Source: Deltaproteobacteria bacterium (GTDB lineage: Bacteria > Desulfobacterota > Syntrophia > Syntrophales > UBA5619). From it: a stretch of 38,631 nucleotides of DNA. The DNA is taken from NCBI GenBank assembly GCA_021817825.1, contig JAKAFS010000032.1, forward strand, positions 1 through 38,631, read 5' to 3'. Positions 24,147 through 31,594 of this stretch are shown one piece after another. Numbering within the stretch: position 1 is the first letter of the stretch; every line of letters begins with the position of its first letter. Position numbers and translations under genes: made by a program. The notes beneath the pieces were generated by a model. It was not told the origin of the DNA, ran no database searches, and saw nothing but the letters and a program-made list of their open reading frames with translations.

Positions 24147-25613
24147 ATGATCGAAAACGCACTGACGCTACTCGGCAATTTCCGCATTCAGGACCTCCTC
24201 GATATCGCCATCATTGCGATCATGCTTTCGGCACTGCTGATCTGGTTCAAGGACCGGGCCTCCCGGTTCGTCTTTTTGGGCGTCACGGTGGTGGGGGCCA
24301 TCTATCTCCTCGCCCGTTTCTTCCAGCTTTACCTGACCACCCTCGTACTACAGAGCTTCTTCGCCATTGTGCTCTTCGTTCTGGTCGTCATCTTCCAGGA
24401 GGACCTCCGTCGTTTCTTCGAGCGAGTGGCCATCATCGGGCAGTTTCGGAGAAAATCCTTCGCCGTTAAGGCCTTTCACGAAAGCGCCGAGATCATCGCC
24501 CAGACGGCGGCCGATCTGGTCCGCAAGAAGGTCGGCGCCCTGATCGTCATTCAAGGCGACGACCCGCTCGACCGCCACCTCACCGGTTGCAACAAACTGG
24601 AAGGACTCCTCAGCCAGCCTCTTCTGGAGAGCATTTTCGATCCCCACTCACCCGGTCATGACGGCGCGGCCCTCATCGACGGCAACCGGCTGATGCGTTT
24701 CGGCTGCCACTTGCCGCTCTCGGCAAACGCCGCGCAGCACGGCAACCTGGGGCTGCGTCACACCGCCGCCCTCGGCCTCTCCGAGCGATCGGACGCTCTA
24801 TGCATCGTCGTCTCCGAGGAACGGGGTACGATCTCCCTGGCCAAGGGCGAGCGGATCGCGGCGATCGCCAATGCCTCGGCGCTCCGCATCGAGCTGGAGT
24901 CCTTTTTCGCCAAGCGGATGCCGCTCAAGAATCCCCAGCCGCTCCTCCGGTGGCTGAAGGAAAACCCTCGCGAGAAGGTGCTCGCCATCGTCCTGGCCTG
25001 CATCCTCTGGGTCATCTTCGGCTACCAGCGGGAAACGGTCCGCCGGGATTTCGTCGTCCCCATCCAGTACCTGAACGCCCCGGTGGAATGGGTCCTGGAA
25101 GATCCCAAGGTGATGGAGGCCAAGGTTATGCTCATGGGCCCCGCCCAGGCCTTTCAGCTTCTGCACCCCGATTCCCTCAAAATCGCCCTGGATCTGAAAC
25201 AGCTCCGGCCCGGCGCCCAGGAGATCACCCTGAAACGGGAAATGGTCAAGGCCCCGTCCAACCTCTCAGTCGTCGGCATCAGCCCCGAGCGGATCAAGGT
25301 CGTCACTTCCCGGCTCCTGCCGCAAACGGTGCCGATCGAGGTCCTGACGGAAAATGCCCCGCCCAAGGGGATCGCCATCCAGAGCATCACGATCCTGCCC
25401 AAGGAGGCGCAGATCCTCATCCCCCGCCGGCTGCGGGGCAAACGGATCCGCATCCTGACCGAGCCGATCGACCTGTCGCTTCTCGATGTCCAGAAGGTCT
25501 TCACCCCCAATCTGCGCTATCCGGCCGACATCCAGTTTGCCGGTGGCAAAACGCCGCTGATTCGGGTCGTCGTCAAGACCAAGGCCCCGGCAGATACCTC
25601 GCCGCAACCCTGA
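24147..25613 (+). CDS. cdaA: Diadenylate cyclase (CdaA-type) fused to YbbR-like region
   Basis: The 488-residue protein begins with three membrane helices (about 16-83) and a DisA_N cyclase domain that condenses two ATP to c-di-AMP. The DGA motif is at 172-174 and LPLS, LGLSERSDAL and VVSEERGTIS surround it. The canonical GTRHR loop reads GLRHT at 202-206, so the final Arg of the RHR motif is Thr. A fourth helix (VLAIVLACILWVIFGY, about 277-292) leads to a C-terminal region that resembles YbbR repeats (for example YLNAPVEWVLEDPKVMEAKV and VPIEVLTENAPPKG). In Firmicutes CdaA and the YbbR protein CdaR are separate partners; here they are one chain. GAAGGA precedes the ATG. It is a single gene converging on an NtrC-type regulator. 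Confidence 0.9.
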   Translation: MIENALTLLGNFRIQDLLDIAIIAIMLSALLIWFKDRASRFVFLGVTVVGAIYLLARFFQLYLTTLVLQSFFAIVLFVLVVIFQEDLRRFFERVAIIGQFRRKSFAVKAFHESAEIIAQTAADLVRKKVGALIVIQGDDPLDRHLTGCNKLEGLLSQPLLESIFDPHSPGHDGAALIDGNRLMRFGCHLPLSANAAQHGNLGLRHTAALGLSERSDALCIVVSEERGTISLAKGERIAAIANASALRIELESFFAKRMPLKNPQPLLRWLKENPREKVLAIVLACILWVIFGYQRETVRRDFVVPIQYLNAPVEWVLEDPKVMEAKVMLMGPAQAFQLLHPDSLKIALDLKQLRPGAQEITLKREMVKAPSNLSVVGISPERIKVVTSRLLPQTVPIEVLTENAPPKGIAIQSITILPKEAQILIPRRLRGKRIRILTEPIDLSLLDVQKVFTPNLRYPADIQFAGGKTPLIRVVVKTKAPADTSPQP

Positions 25614-25718
25614 AGGCCATCCGGGGTCAGGCATCAGCCCGGGAGCAATTCGTCGCGCCGGAGACGAGCGGAGGGCGGGGTTGATAAAAACGACAGCGCG
25701 AGGGGCGGAAACGTCGCC

Positions 25719-27107
25719 CTACCGAAACTCCTCTTTTTTTATCCCGTATCTATTCATCAGTTTGTTGAGCTGGCGGACCGTGATGCCGGCGGTCGCGGCG
25801 GTCCGGTTGATCCGGCCTTTTTTTTGGGCCAGGATCTCCCGGAGATAGCGTCGCTCCGCTTCGTCGATCGCCTGCCTGCGGACCGTGGCCAGCGTGGCCC
25901 CGGTTGCGACAGGCGCCGATGGCGGAGCCTGCGGCGCGACGCCGGCGAAGAGTTCGGCCGGGAAGCTCTCGGGCGTCAGGATGGAGGAGGTCTCCAGGAT
26001 GCAGGCCCGCTCGATGAGGTTCTGCAATTCCCGGATGTTGCCGGGCCAGTCGTAGCGCTGAAAGGCCTCGGTCACCAGGGGATGGATGTAGTGGATTCCC
26101 CGGTGGTTGAAGCGGTTCATCTGCTTCAAGAAGATTTCCGTCAGCTGGGGGATGTCCTCGCGGCGCTCCCGCAGGGGCGGGATCGCGATGGGAAAGACGT
26201 TGAGGCGGTAGTACAGATCGCTCCGGAAGAGCCCCTTGTCCACCATGGCGCCGAGGTCCGTATTGGAGGCGGCGATGATCCGGGCGTCCGTTTCGATGAG
26301 CGCCTCGCCGCCGACGCGCTGGAAGGACCGTTCCTGAAGGACCTGTAGGAGTTTGATCTGGGCTGCCGGGGTGATCGTGCCGATCTCGTCGAGAAAGAGG
26401 GTTCCCCCGTTGGCCAGCTCGAATTTGCCGGGCTTGCGCCGCACGGCGCCGGTGAAGGCCCCCTTCTCGTGGCCGAAGAGTTCACTCTCCAGAAGGGATT
26501 CGGGGATGGCGCCGCAGTGAACGCCGATGAACTGCACCTCCCGCCGGTTGCTGTGGCGGTGGATGAGTTTCGCCAGGATCCCTTTGCCCGTCCCCGTCTC
26601 GCCCGTCAAGAGCACGGTGCTCTTGGTGGACGCCACCAGCCGGACCTGCTCGAAGACCTCCCGCATGGCGGGGTTCCGGGTCTGGGCGATGGCCAGGGAA
26701 TCGGACTGCCAGAAGCGGTCCCGCAGATAGTCCAGCTCCGACTGGGACCGGAGGCTCTCGTGGATGCTTTCGACCACATACCGGATCTCGTCGCCGTTGA
26801 GCGGAGTGGTCAGGTAGTTGGCGGCCCCGGCCTTGACCAGATCGACGGCGTCACGGATACGCTCGGGCGGGGTCATGACGATGATCTCCGCCGCAGGGAA
26901 AGTCTGACGGAGACTCCGGAGCGGTTCCTCGCCGCCGGCGCCCATCAGGGCAAGGTCGATAAAGAGGAATTCGTAGCGCCGCTTCCCGGCGGCATCGCGG
27001 CCGCCGGGAAAGGCGGAGAGCTCGTCCACGTGAAAGGAGCGGCGGAAGGCCGCTCGCATGGCCTCCACCGCTTCCCGATCCGCGGTTACCGCAAGGATGG
27101 CTCGCAT
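25719..27107 (-). CDS. Sigma54-dependent activator with degenerate receiver domain
   Basis: A 462-residue NtrC-type protein: receiver-like domain (1-120), AAA+ domain (about 140-370) with Walker A GETGTGKG (169-176), GAFTGA (216-221) and Walker [11 protein letters not shown] (234-243), and a C-terminal helix-turn-helix ([20 protein letters not shown]). The ATPase and sigma54 contact loop are intact. The receiver retains Asp51 (FLFIDLALM), but the acidic pair is reduced (VTADRE) and the conserved Lys is Thr101 (YLTTPL), so phosphorylation control is doubtful. GGGAGG precedes the start. No kinase is adjacent. It may respond to a ligand or protein contact instead. Its targets are unknown; sigma54 promoters elsewhere in the window are possible. 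Confidence 0.93.
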   Translation of the reverse strand: MRAILAVTADREAVEAMRAAFRRSFHVDELSAFPGGRDAAGKRRYEFLFIDLALMGAGGEEPLRSLRQTFPAAEIIVMTPPERIRDAVDLVKAGAANYLTTPLNGDEIRYVVESIHESLRSQSELDYLRDRFWQSDSLAIAQTRNPAMREVFEQVRLVASTKSTVLLTGETGTGKGILAKLIHRHSNRREVQFIGVHCGAIPESLLESELFGHEKGAFTGAVRRKPGKFELANGGTLFLDEIGTITPAAQIKLLQVLQERSFQRVGGEALIETDARIIAASNTDLGAMVDKGLFRSDLYYRLNVFPIAIPPLRERREDIPQLTEIFLKQMNRFNHRGIHYIHPLVTEAFQRYDWPGNIRELQNLIERACILETSSILTPESFPAELFAGVAPQAPPSAPVATGATLATVRRQAIDEAERRYLREILAQKKGRINRTAATAGITVRQLNKLMNRYGIKKEEFR

Positions 27108-27320
27108 GAAACCTCCCGTACAAGGTCAGTCATTATTCCGACGCGCTGGATTTCTCTGCGCAATTCCGCTCGGCTTGTCAAGGGGAAATGCAGGCGGCGG
27201 CGGACCGCGGCCGCCCAATTTTTTATTGTATTTCCGGCACCGATGGGCTAGAGTACAGGCGTGTTCTGCGTCAGACGATGAACAATCCCGTAATGCGACC
27301 CCTTTCCGGAGGCTGGAATC

Positions 27321-28385
27321 GTGACCGTGGCCCCCAAAAAAAGATCCGCCAAGACCGGTCTTGCGCCCGGCGCCCTGATCCATATCGGGGAGAGGCATGC
27401 GGAGCGGGCCAAGGCAACCTTCGTTGAATACGACGAAAACCATTTCAGGTCACGGGAAATCGATGCCCCGGAAGGCGCCCTGCCGGCCCCCGACGCCCAG
27501 ACGGTCTCCTGGCTCCACATCGACGGCCTGCACGACATCCCGCTTCTCGAACGGGTCGGTGAACTTTTCCGCCTCCACCCCCTGACCCTCGAAGACATCT
27601 TGAACACGGAGCAGCGTCCGAAGCTCGATGATCACGGGGAGTACCTTTATATCGTCCTGAGGCGGTTCCACATCCCCGAGACCGGCGTCGGCTTGATTCC
27701 CGAGCAGGTCAGCATCGTCCTGGGTCCCAACTGGCTGATCTCCCTCCAGGAGAAGGAGGGAACGCTTCTGGACCCCATCCGGGAGAGGCTGCACAGCAAT
27801 AAAGGGCGACTGCGCAAAAGTGGAGTGGACACCCTCGCCCACGCCCTCATCGACGGCATCGTGGACAGCTACTTTACCGTCCTGGACGCCTTCGGGGAGA
27901 GGATCGAAGCGGTGGAGGAAACACTGATCGTTCGCCCCACGCCGGCGACCCTCCGGATCATCCAGACGCTCAAGCGGGAGATGATCCTCCTGCGAAAATC
28001 GGTCTGGCCCCTCCGAGAGATGGTCAACAACCTGCACCGATCCGAATCGCCGCTCATCCGGGAGCCATCGGTCATCTATTTCCGCGACGTTTACGATCAT
28101 GTGGTCCAGGTGATCGACACGATCGAGACCTATCGGGACACGCTCTCCGGCATGCTGGACATCTACCTGTCCTCGATCAGCAACCGGATGAACGAGGTCA
28201 TGAAGGTCCTGACGATCATCGCCACCTTCTTCATGCCCCTGACCTTCCTGGCCGGGGTCTACGGCATGAACTTCAGGTATATGCCGGAACTGGAATGGCG
28301 CTGGGGATATTTTGCCCTTTTGGGCGTAATGCTCGTCATCGCGCTCTTCATGTTTTCCTATTTCCGAAGGAAAAAGTGGCTTTAG
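27321..28385 (+). CDS. corA: Magnesium/cobalt transporter CorA
   Basis: The 354-residue homopentameric channel subunit imports Mg2+ (and Co2+ or Ni2+). It has the long cytoplasmic N-terminal funnel domain (1-290) and two C-terminal helices, with the Gly-Met-Asn selectivity motif at 315-317 after TFLAGVYGMNF and a basic tail (YFRRKKWL). The start is GTG at 27321, with GGAGG 8 nt upstream. A weak promoter (TTGTAT at 27226-27231 and TAGAGT 17 bases later) lies upstream. No Mg2+-sensing leader was recognised. It is followed by hairpins and a ferritin-like gene. Confidence 0.95.
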   Translation: MTVAPKKRSAKTGLAPGALIHIGERHAERAKATFVEYDENHFRSREIDAPEGALPAPDAQTVSWLHIDGLHDIPLLERVGELFRLHPLTLEDILNTEQRPKLDDHGEYLYIVLRRFHIPETGVGLIPEQVSIVLGPNWLISLQEKEGTLLDPIRERLHSNKGRLRKSGVDTLAHALIDGIVDSYFTVLDAFGERIEAVEETLIVRPTPATLRIIQTLKREMILLRKSVWPLREMVNNLHRSESPLIREPSVIYFRDVYDHVVQVIDTIETYRDTLSGMLDIYLSSISNRMNEVMKVLTIIATFFMPLTFLAGVYGMNFRYMPELEWRWGYFALLGVMLVIALFMFSYFRRKKWL

Positions 28386-28433
28386 CAAGGTGTCGCACCT
28401 TGCGTTGGAGGCTTTGCAGCCTGCCGAGGCTGC
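28385..28433 (+). repeat. Tandem perfect hairpins between corA and the ferritin-like gene
   Basis: GCAAGGTG (28385-28392) pairs with CACCTTGC (28396-28403) around TCG. GCAGCCT (28416-28422) pairs with AGGCTGC (28427-28433) around GCCG, while AGCCT can instead pair with AGGCT at 28409-28413. There is no U-tract. Such short stable hairpins look like a REP-type or mRNA-stabilising element. Confidence 0.5.
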
Positions 28434-28463
28434 ACCTATTTATCACAAGGAGGATTTATCGAC

Positions 28464-28946
28464 ATGGCTGTTTTTGACGCAAGCGACATCGTGGAAGTGG
28501 CGATCCGGATCGAGGAAAATGGCGCGGCATTTTACCGCAAGGCGGCAGGAATCGTGAGAAACAGCGAGGTGAAGGCGTTGTTCCTGCACCTGGCGAAGGA
28601 AGAGGGCGACCATCGGGAGACCTTCATGAATCTCCGGACCGCCATGGCGCCGCCCTTCTCCCAGGCAGAGGGATACGACGAACAGTATGCCGCCTACCTG
28701 CACAGCTACGTGGACCACATCCTCGTCTTCAACGATGAGGCCCTGTCCCAGGAAATCGCGAAGGTCTGCGACGAAACATCGGCGTTCAATTTCGCCATCC
28801 AGCGCGAATTCGAATCCATCCTCTACTACCAGGAGATTCGGGGGCTGCTCCGCCCGGACCAGCGGGAGGCGATCGAGAAAATCATCGCCGAAGAAAGAAA
28901 GCATTTCATGGTGCTTACGGAGATGAAGCACCGGCTGAAGCACTGA
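28464..28946 (+). CDS. Rubrerythrin/ferritin-like di-iron protein
   Basis: The 160-residue protein is a four-helix bundle of the erythrin-vacuolar iron transport/ferritin-like group. Iron ligands are visible: RIEENGAAFY (Glu18), KEEGDH (Glu47, His50), REFESILYYQE and AEERKH near the C-terminus. It has no rubredoxin domain, so it resembles the short COG1633 proteins of anaerobes, thought to detoxify peroxide or handle iron. AAGGAGG precedes the ATG by about 10 nt. It follows corA on the same strand after 78 bases containing two hairpins. Confidence 0.9.
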   Translation: MAVFDASDIVEVAIRIEENGAAFYRKAAGIVRNSEVKALFLHLAKEEGDHRETFMNLRTAMAPPFSQAEGYDEQYAAYLHSYVDHILVFNDEALSQEIAKVCDETSAFNFAIQREFESILYYQEIRGLLRPDQREAIEKIIAEERKHFMVLTEMKHRLKH

Positions 28947-29038
28947 ACGGCCAGGAGCCACGGCATGGCAGGGACAGGGCGGAAAGCCTCCTAAACAGGA
29001 GGCTCATGGCCGAAGGAAGGATGGAAACGTCGACCGGT

Positions 29039-29317
29039 TCAAGCCTTCGGTTCGCCTTTCTTCAGAATGTGGCTGAGGACTTCTTCCACTTGCGCACTGG
29101 TCATCAGCCCCATCTCAAAAAAGATCTCGCCCAACAGGCGGTGGGGAATCTTCCGGATATCCTCCTCGACCTGAATGGTCAACCCCTTGACGAGATCGTC
29201 GGCGGTGATCAGCCCCTTTTCCACGGCGGTGATCCCGAACCGCTTTTCATAGTGCTCGACCTTTACAGGCTTGTCCAATAGAACGCCAAAATCGGCCGTC
29301 TCTTTTTTTTTCCCCAA
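29039..29317 (-). CDS. Small protein with two MshEN-like half-repeats
   Basis: A 92-residue protein with two related segments, GITAVEKGLITADDLVKGLTIQ and GEIFFEMGLMTSAQVEEVL, of the type found in N-terminal domains of GspE/PilB ATPases and many deltaproteobacterial small proteins. There is a lysine-rich N-terminus (MGKKKETADFG) and no signal peptide. The start is TTG at 29317, decided by a perfect AAGGAGG 7 nt upstream; no ATG is available nearby. No neighbour points to a job. In other proteins such domains bind nucleotides (MshEN binds c-di-GMP), so a signalling role is possible but unproven. Confidence 0.75.
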   Translation of the reverse strand: MGKKKETADFGVLLDKPVKVEHYEKRFGITAVEKGLITADDLVKGLTIQVEEDIRKIPHRLLGEIFFEMGLMTSAQVEEVLSHILKKGEPKA

Positions 29318-29508
29318 GCGACACCTCCTTATCTATGAACATCCGGCTTCCCCTTCAACAATTTCAGACGCACAAGAGCCGATCATCCTTTATCGGACGT
29401 GCGCCCGATGAACTTTAGAGACTCATGCTATCACGACTATCCCGGTATGTAACGGATTATCTTAGGCGATCCCAAGATCACCACTGCAAACAAATTTGAC
29501 TTCCCCTA

Positions 29509-29539
29509 TTGACACGTCTAGGGGTTCATAGTTTATAGC
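29509..29539 (+). promoter_or_regulatory. MerR-type promoter with 19-bp spacer
   Basis: TTGACA (29509-29514) and TATAGC (29534-29539) are separated by 19 bp, the over-long spacing typical of MerR-activated promoters. CCCCTA (29503-29508) and TAGGGG (29519-29524) form an inverted repeat. It is not centred in the spacer as a classical MerR site would be, so its role is uncertain. The MerR gene begins 54 bases downstream, fitting autoregulation. Confidence 0.5.
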
Positions 29540-29592
29540 TTTACCCTGCTGACCGTTTCCGGCCAGGAAACAAAGGAAAGGACAAGAAGACC

Positions 29593-30219
29593 ATGACCAA
29601 GAAAGGCCCTACGCCCGCCCCTGGCGCCGCAGCCAAAACCGCCGCGCCCCTCCCGGAGCGGCTTTCCGCCTACACGATCTCGCGGCTCGGCCGGCTGTTC
29701 GGACTTTCCCGAAGCACGCTGCTCTACTACGACCGGATCGGCCTGCTGAAACCCACCGGCCGAACGAGGGCCGGATACCGCTGCTATGCTGAAAAGGACC
29801 GGCACCGCCTGGAGCGGATCTGCGGTTTCCGCCGGGCCGGCATCGCCCTGGCGGAGATTCCGGCCCTGATCGATTCGGATGAAAAACCCGCAGCGGCGAT
29901 CCTCGAGCGGCGTTTCCACGAGATCGGCGAGGAAATCATCGCCCTGAAGACCCAGCAGACCCTCCTCTCCCGGATGCTCAAAGGAATGGCCGCCGGAAAC
30001 TTCCCGCCGGCACTGGACAAGGCGATGTGGGTCGCCATGCTCCGGGCGGCGGGGATGGACGACCGGGCAATGGAGCGCTGGCACATCGAGTTCGAGGCGC
30101 GGGCGCCGGAGGCGCACGGAAATTTTCTGTCGTCCCTAGGCATCCCCGAGACGGAGGTGCAGGAGATCAGAAAGGGGTCGCGGCAGGAGGCGGAAAAAGA
30201 AGCCCTCAGGAGGCCTTGA
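29593..30219 (+). CDS. MerR-family transcriptional regulator
   Basis: The 208-residue protein has the MerR winged helix-turn-helix (about 27-95): YTISRLGRLFGLSRSTLLYY, DRIGLLKPTGRTRAGYRCY and then LERICGFRRAGIALAEIPAL. A long helical region follows (about 100-150), then a C-terminal region with WVAMLRAAGMDDRAMERWH that resembles the TipA-like or GyrI-free MerR group. No cysteine cluster for metal binding is visible, so an organic effector is more likely. The N-terminal 25 residues are a low-complexity Pro/Ala leader. Its 3' end overlaps that of the NtrC-type gene by 14 bases (30206-30219). Confidence 0.9.
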   Translation: MTKKGPTPAPGAAAKTAAPLPERLSAYTISRLGRLFGLSRSTLLYYDRIGLLKPTGRTRAGYRCYAEKDRHRLERICGFRRAGIALAEIPALIDSDEKPAAAILERRFHEIGEEIIALKTQQTLLSRMLKGMAAGNFPPALDKAMWVAMLRAAGMDDRAMERWHIEFEARAPEAHGNFLSSLGIPETEVQEIRKGSRQEAEKEALRRP

Positions 30220-31588
30220 GGCCGTACTTCTTGAGTTTGTAGCGGAGCATCCGTTCGCTGATCCCCAGCGCTTCGGCGGCCCGGGTCTGATGGTCGCCCG
30301 CCTTCTCCATCGCCTCGGCGATCAGCTTCTTTTCCAATTCTTCGATGGAGCCGCGCAGGAGCCCGTCCTCGGTCTTCCGCGTCTCCGTCGCCGCATCGGC
30401 AGGTTCGTGGAAGGGCAGATCTTCCGTGAAGATCATCTCCTCCCGGGCAATGACGACGGCCCGTTCGATGATATTCTCGAGCTCCCGGACGTTCCCGGGA
30501 TAGTCGTACTTGAGCAGGACGTCCTGGGCTTCGGAGCTGAGCCCCTTGATCTCTTTTCCGTTTTCTTCGCTGTAGCGCTTCAGGAAGTGTTCGATCAGCG
30601 CCGGAATATCCTCCTTGCGTTCCCTAAGCGGGGGGATCGCAATCGTCACCACGTTCAGGCGGTAGAAGAGGTCCTCCCGGAAGGCCCCTTCCTTCACACG
30701 CTGCTCCAGGTCGCGGTTGGTCGCACTGATCACCCGGACATCGCTCTGGAGCGTCTGGTTTCCGCCCAGGCGCTGGAACTCGTGTTCCTGGAGGAAACGC
30801 AGGAGTTTGACCTGGACTTGCTGCGAAAGTTCGCCGATCTCGTCGAGAAAGAGGGTTCCGCCGTCCGCTTCCTCGAAGCGGCCGATCCGCCGGGCCGTGG
30901 CCCCGGTAAAGGCCCCCTTCTCGTGGCCGAAAAGTTCGCTCTCCAGGAGGTTCTCGTGCAGGGCGCCGCAGTTGACGGCGATGATCCGCCGGGCGGCACG
31001 GGGGCTCAACTGATGGATAAGCCTCGCCAAAAGCTCCTTTCCCGTTCCGCTTTCCCCTTGAATCAGAACCGTGGCGCGGCTGGCCGCCACGCGGCCGGCC
31101 ATGTTGATGAGGGCGCTCATCTTCTCGCTCCGGTAGACGATCCGGTCGGTCGTCACCCCCTTCTCGCCGAACAGCCCGCCCCGGAAGACGCCGCGCAGAA
31201 TTTCGTTTTCCTTGAGCAGGGTCCGCCGTTCGGCGACCCGGTCCACCAAAAGGAGCAGTTCGTCGAACTCCACGGGCTTCGTGATATAGTCGAAGGCCCC
31301 GTCCTTCATGGCCTCGACGGCCATATCGATGGTTCCCTCGGCCGTGACGATGACGACATCGATCTCCGGATTGATCCCCTTGACGGCGCGGAGGACCTGC
31401 ATTCCGTCCATGCCCGGCATCCGGTAGTCGAGGAGGATCAGGTCATAATGGCCTGACCTGACCTGTTCGATCGCCCGCTCGCCGTTTTCCGCCTCGCTGA
31501 CCGTGTGCCCTTCCTTGCGGAGAAAATCCCGGAGCATCTCCCGCTGCGACTGGCCGTCTTCCACCACCAGGATGTTGAGCTTTTTCAT
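30206..31588 (-). CDS. NtrC-family response regulator (sigma54 activator)
   Basis: A 460-residue protein with a fully equipped receiver domain (Glu10-Asp11, phospho-acceptor Asp54 in LILLDYRMPGMDG, Thr82, Lys104 in YITKP). An AAA+ domain follows with Walker A GESGTGKE (178-185), GAFTGA (225-230) and [12 protein letters not shown], then a Fis-type helix-turn-helix (TRAAEALGISERMLRYKL). It acts on sigma54 RNA polymerase after phosphorylation. It lies six bases downstream of a sensor kinase gene on the same strand, an AtoSC/ZraSR/GlrKR-like pair. A strong sigma54 promoter (33777-33792) sits divergently upstream of the pair and is its natural candidate target. Confidence 0.95.
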   Translation of the reverse strand: MKKLNILVVEDGQSQREMLRDFLRKEGHTVSEAENGERAIEQVRSGHYDLILLDYRMPGMDGMQVLRAVKGINPEIDVVIVTAEGTIDMAVEAMKDGAFDYITKPVEFDELLLLVDRVAERRTLLKENEILRGVFRGGLFGEKGVTTDRIVYRSEKMSALINMAGRVAASRATVLIQGESGTGKELLARLIHQLSPRAARRIIAVNCGALHENLLESELFGHEKGAFTGATARRIGRFEEADGGTLFLDEIGELSQQVQVKLLRFLQEHEFQRLGGNQTLQSDVRVISATNRDLEQRVKEGAFREDLFYRLNVVTIAIPPLRERKEDIPALIEHFLKRYSEENGKEIKGLSSEAQDVLLKYDYPGNVRELENIIERAVVIAREEMIFTEDLPFHEPADAATETRKTEDGLLRGSIEELEKKLIAEAMEKAGDHQTRAAEALGISERMLRYKLKKYGLKAS

Positions 31589-31594
31589 TGCGGT

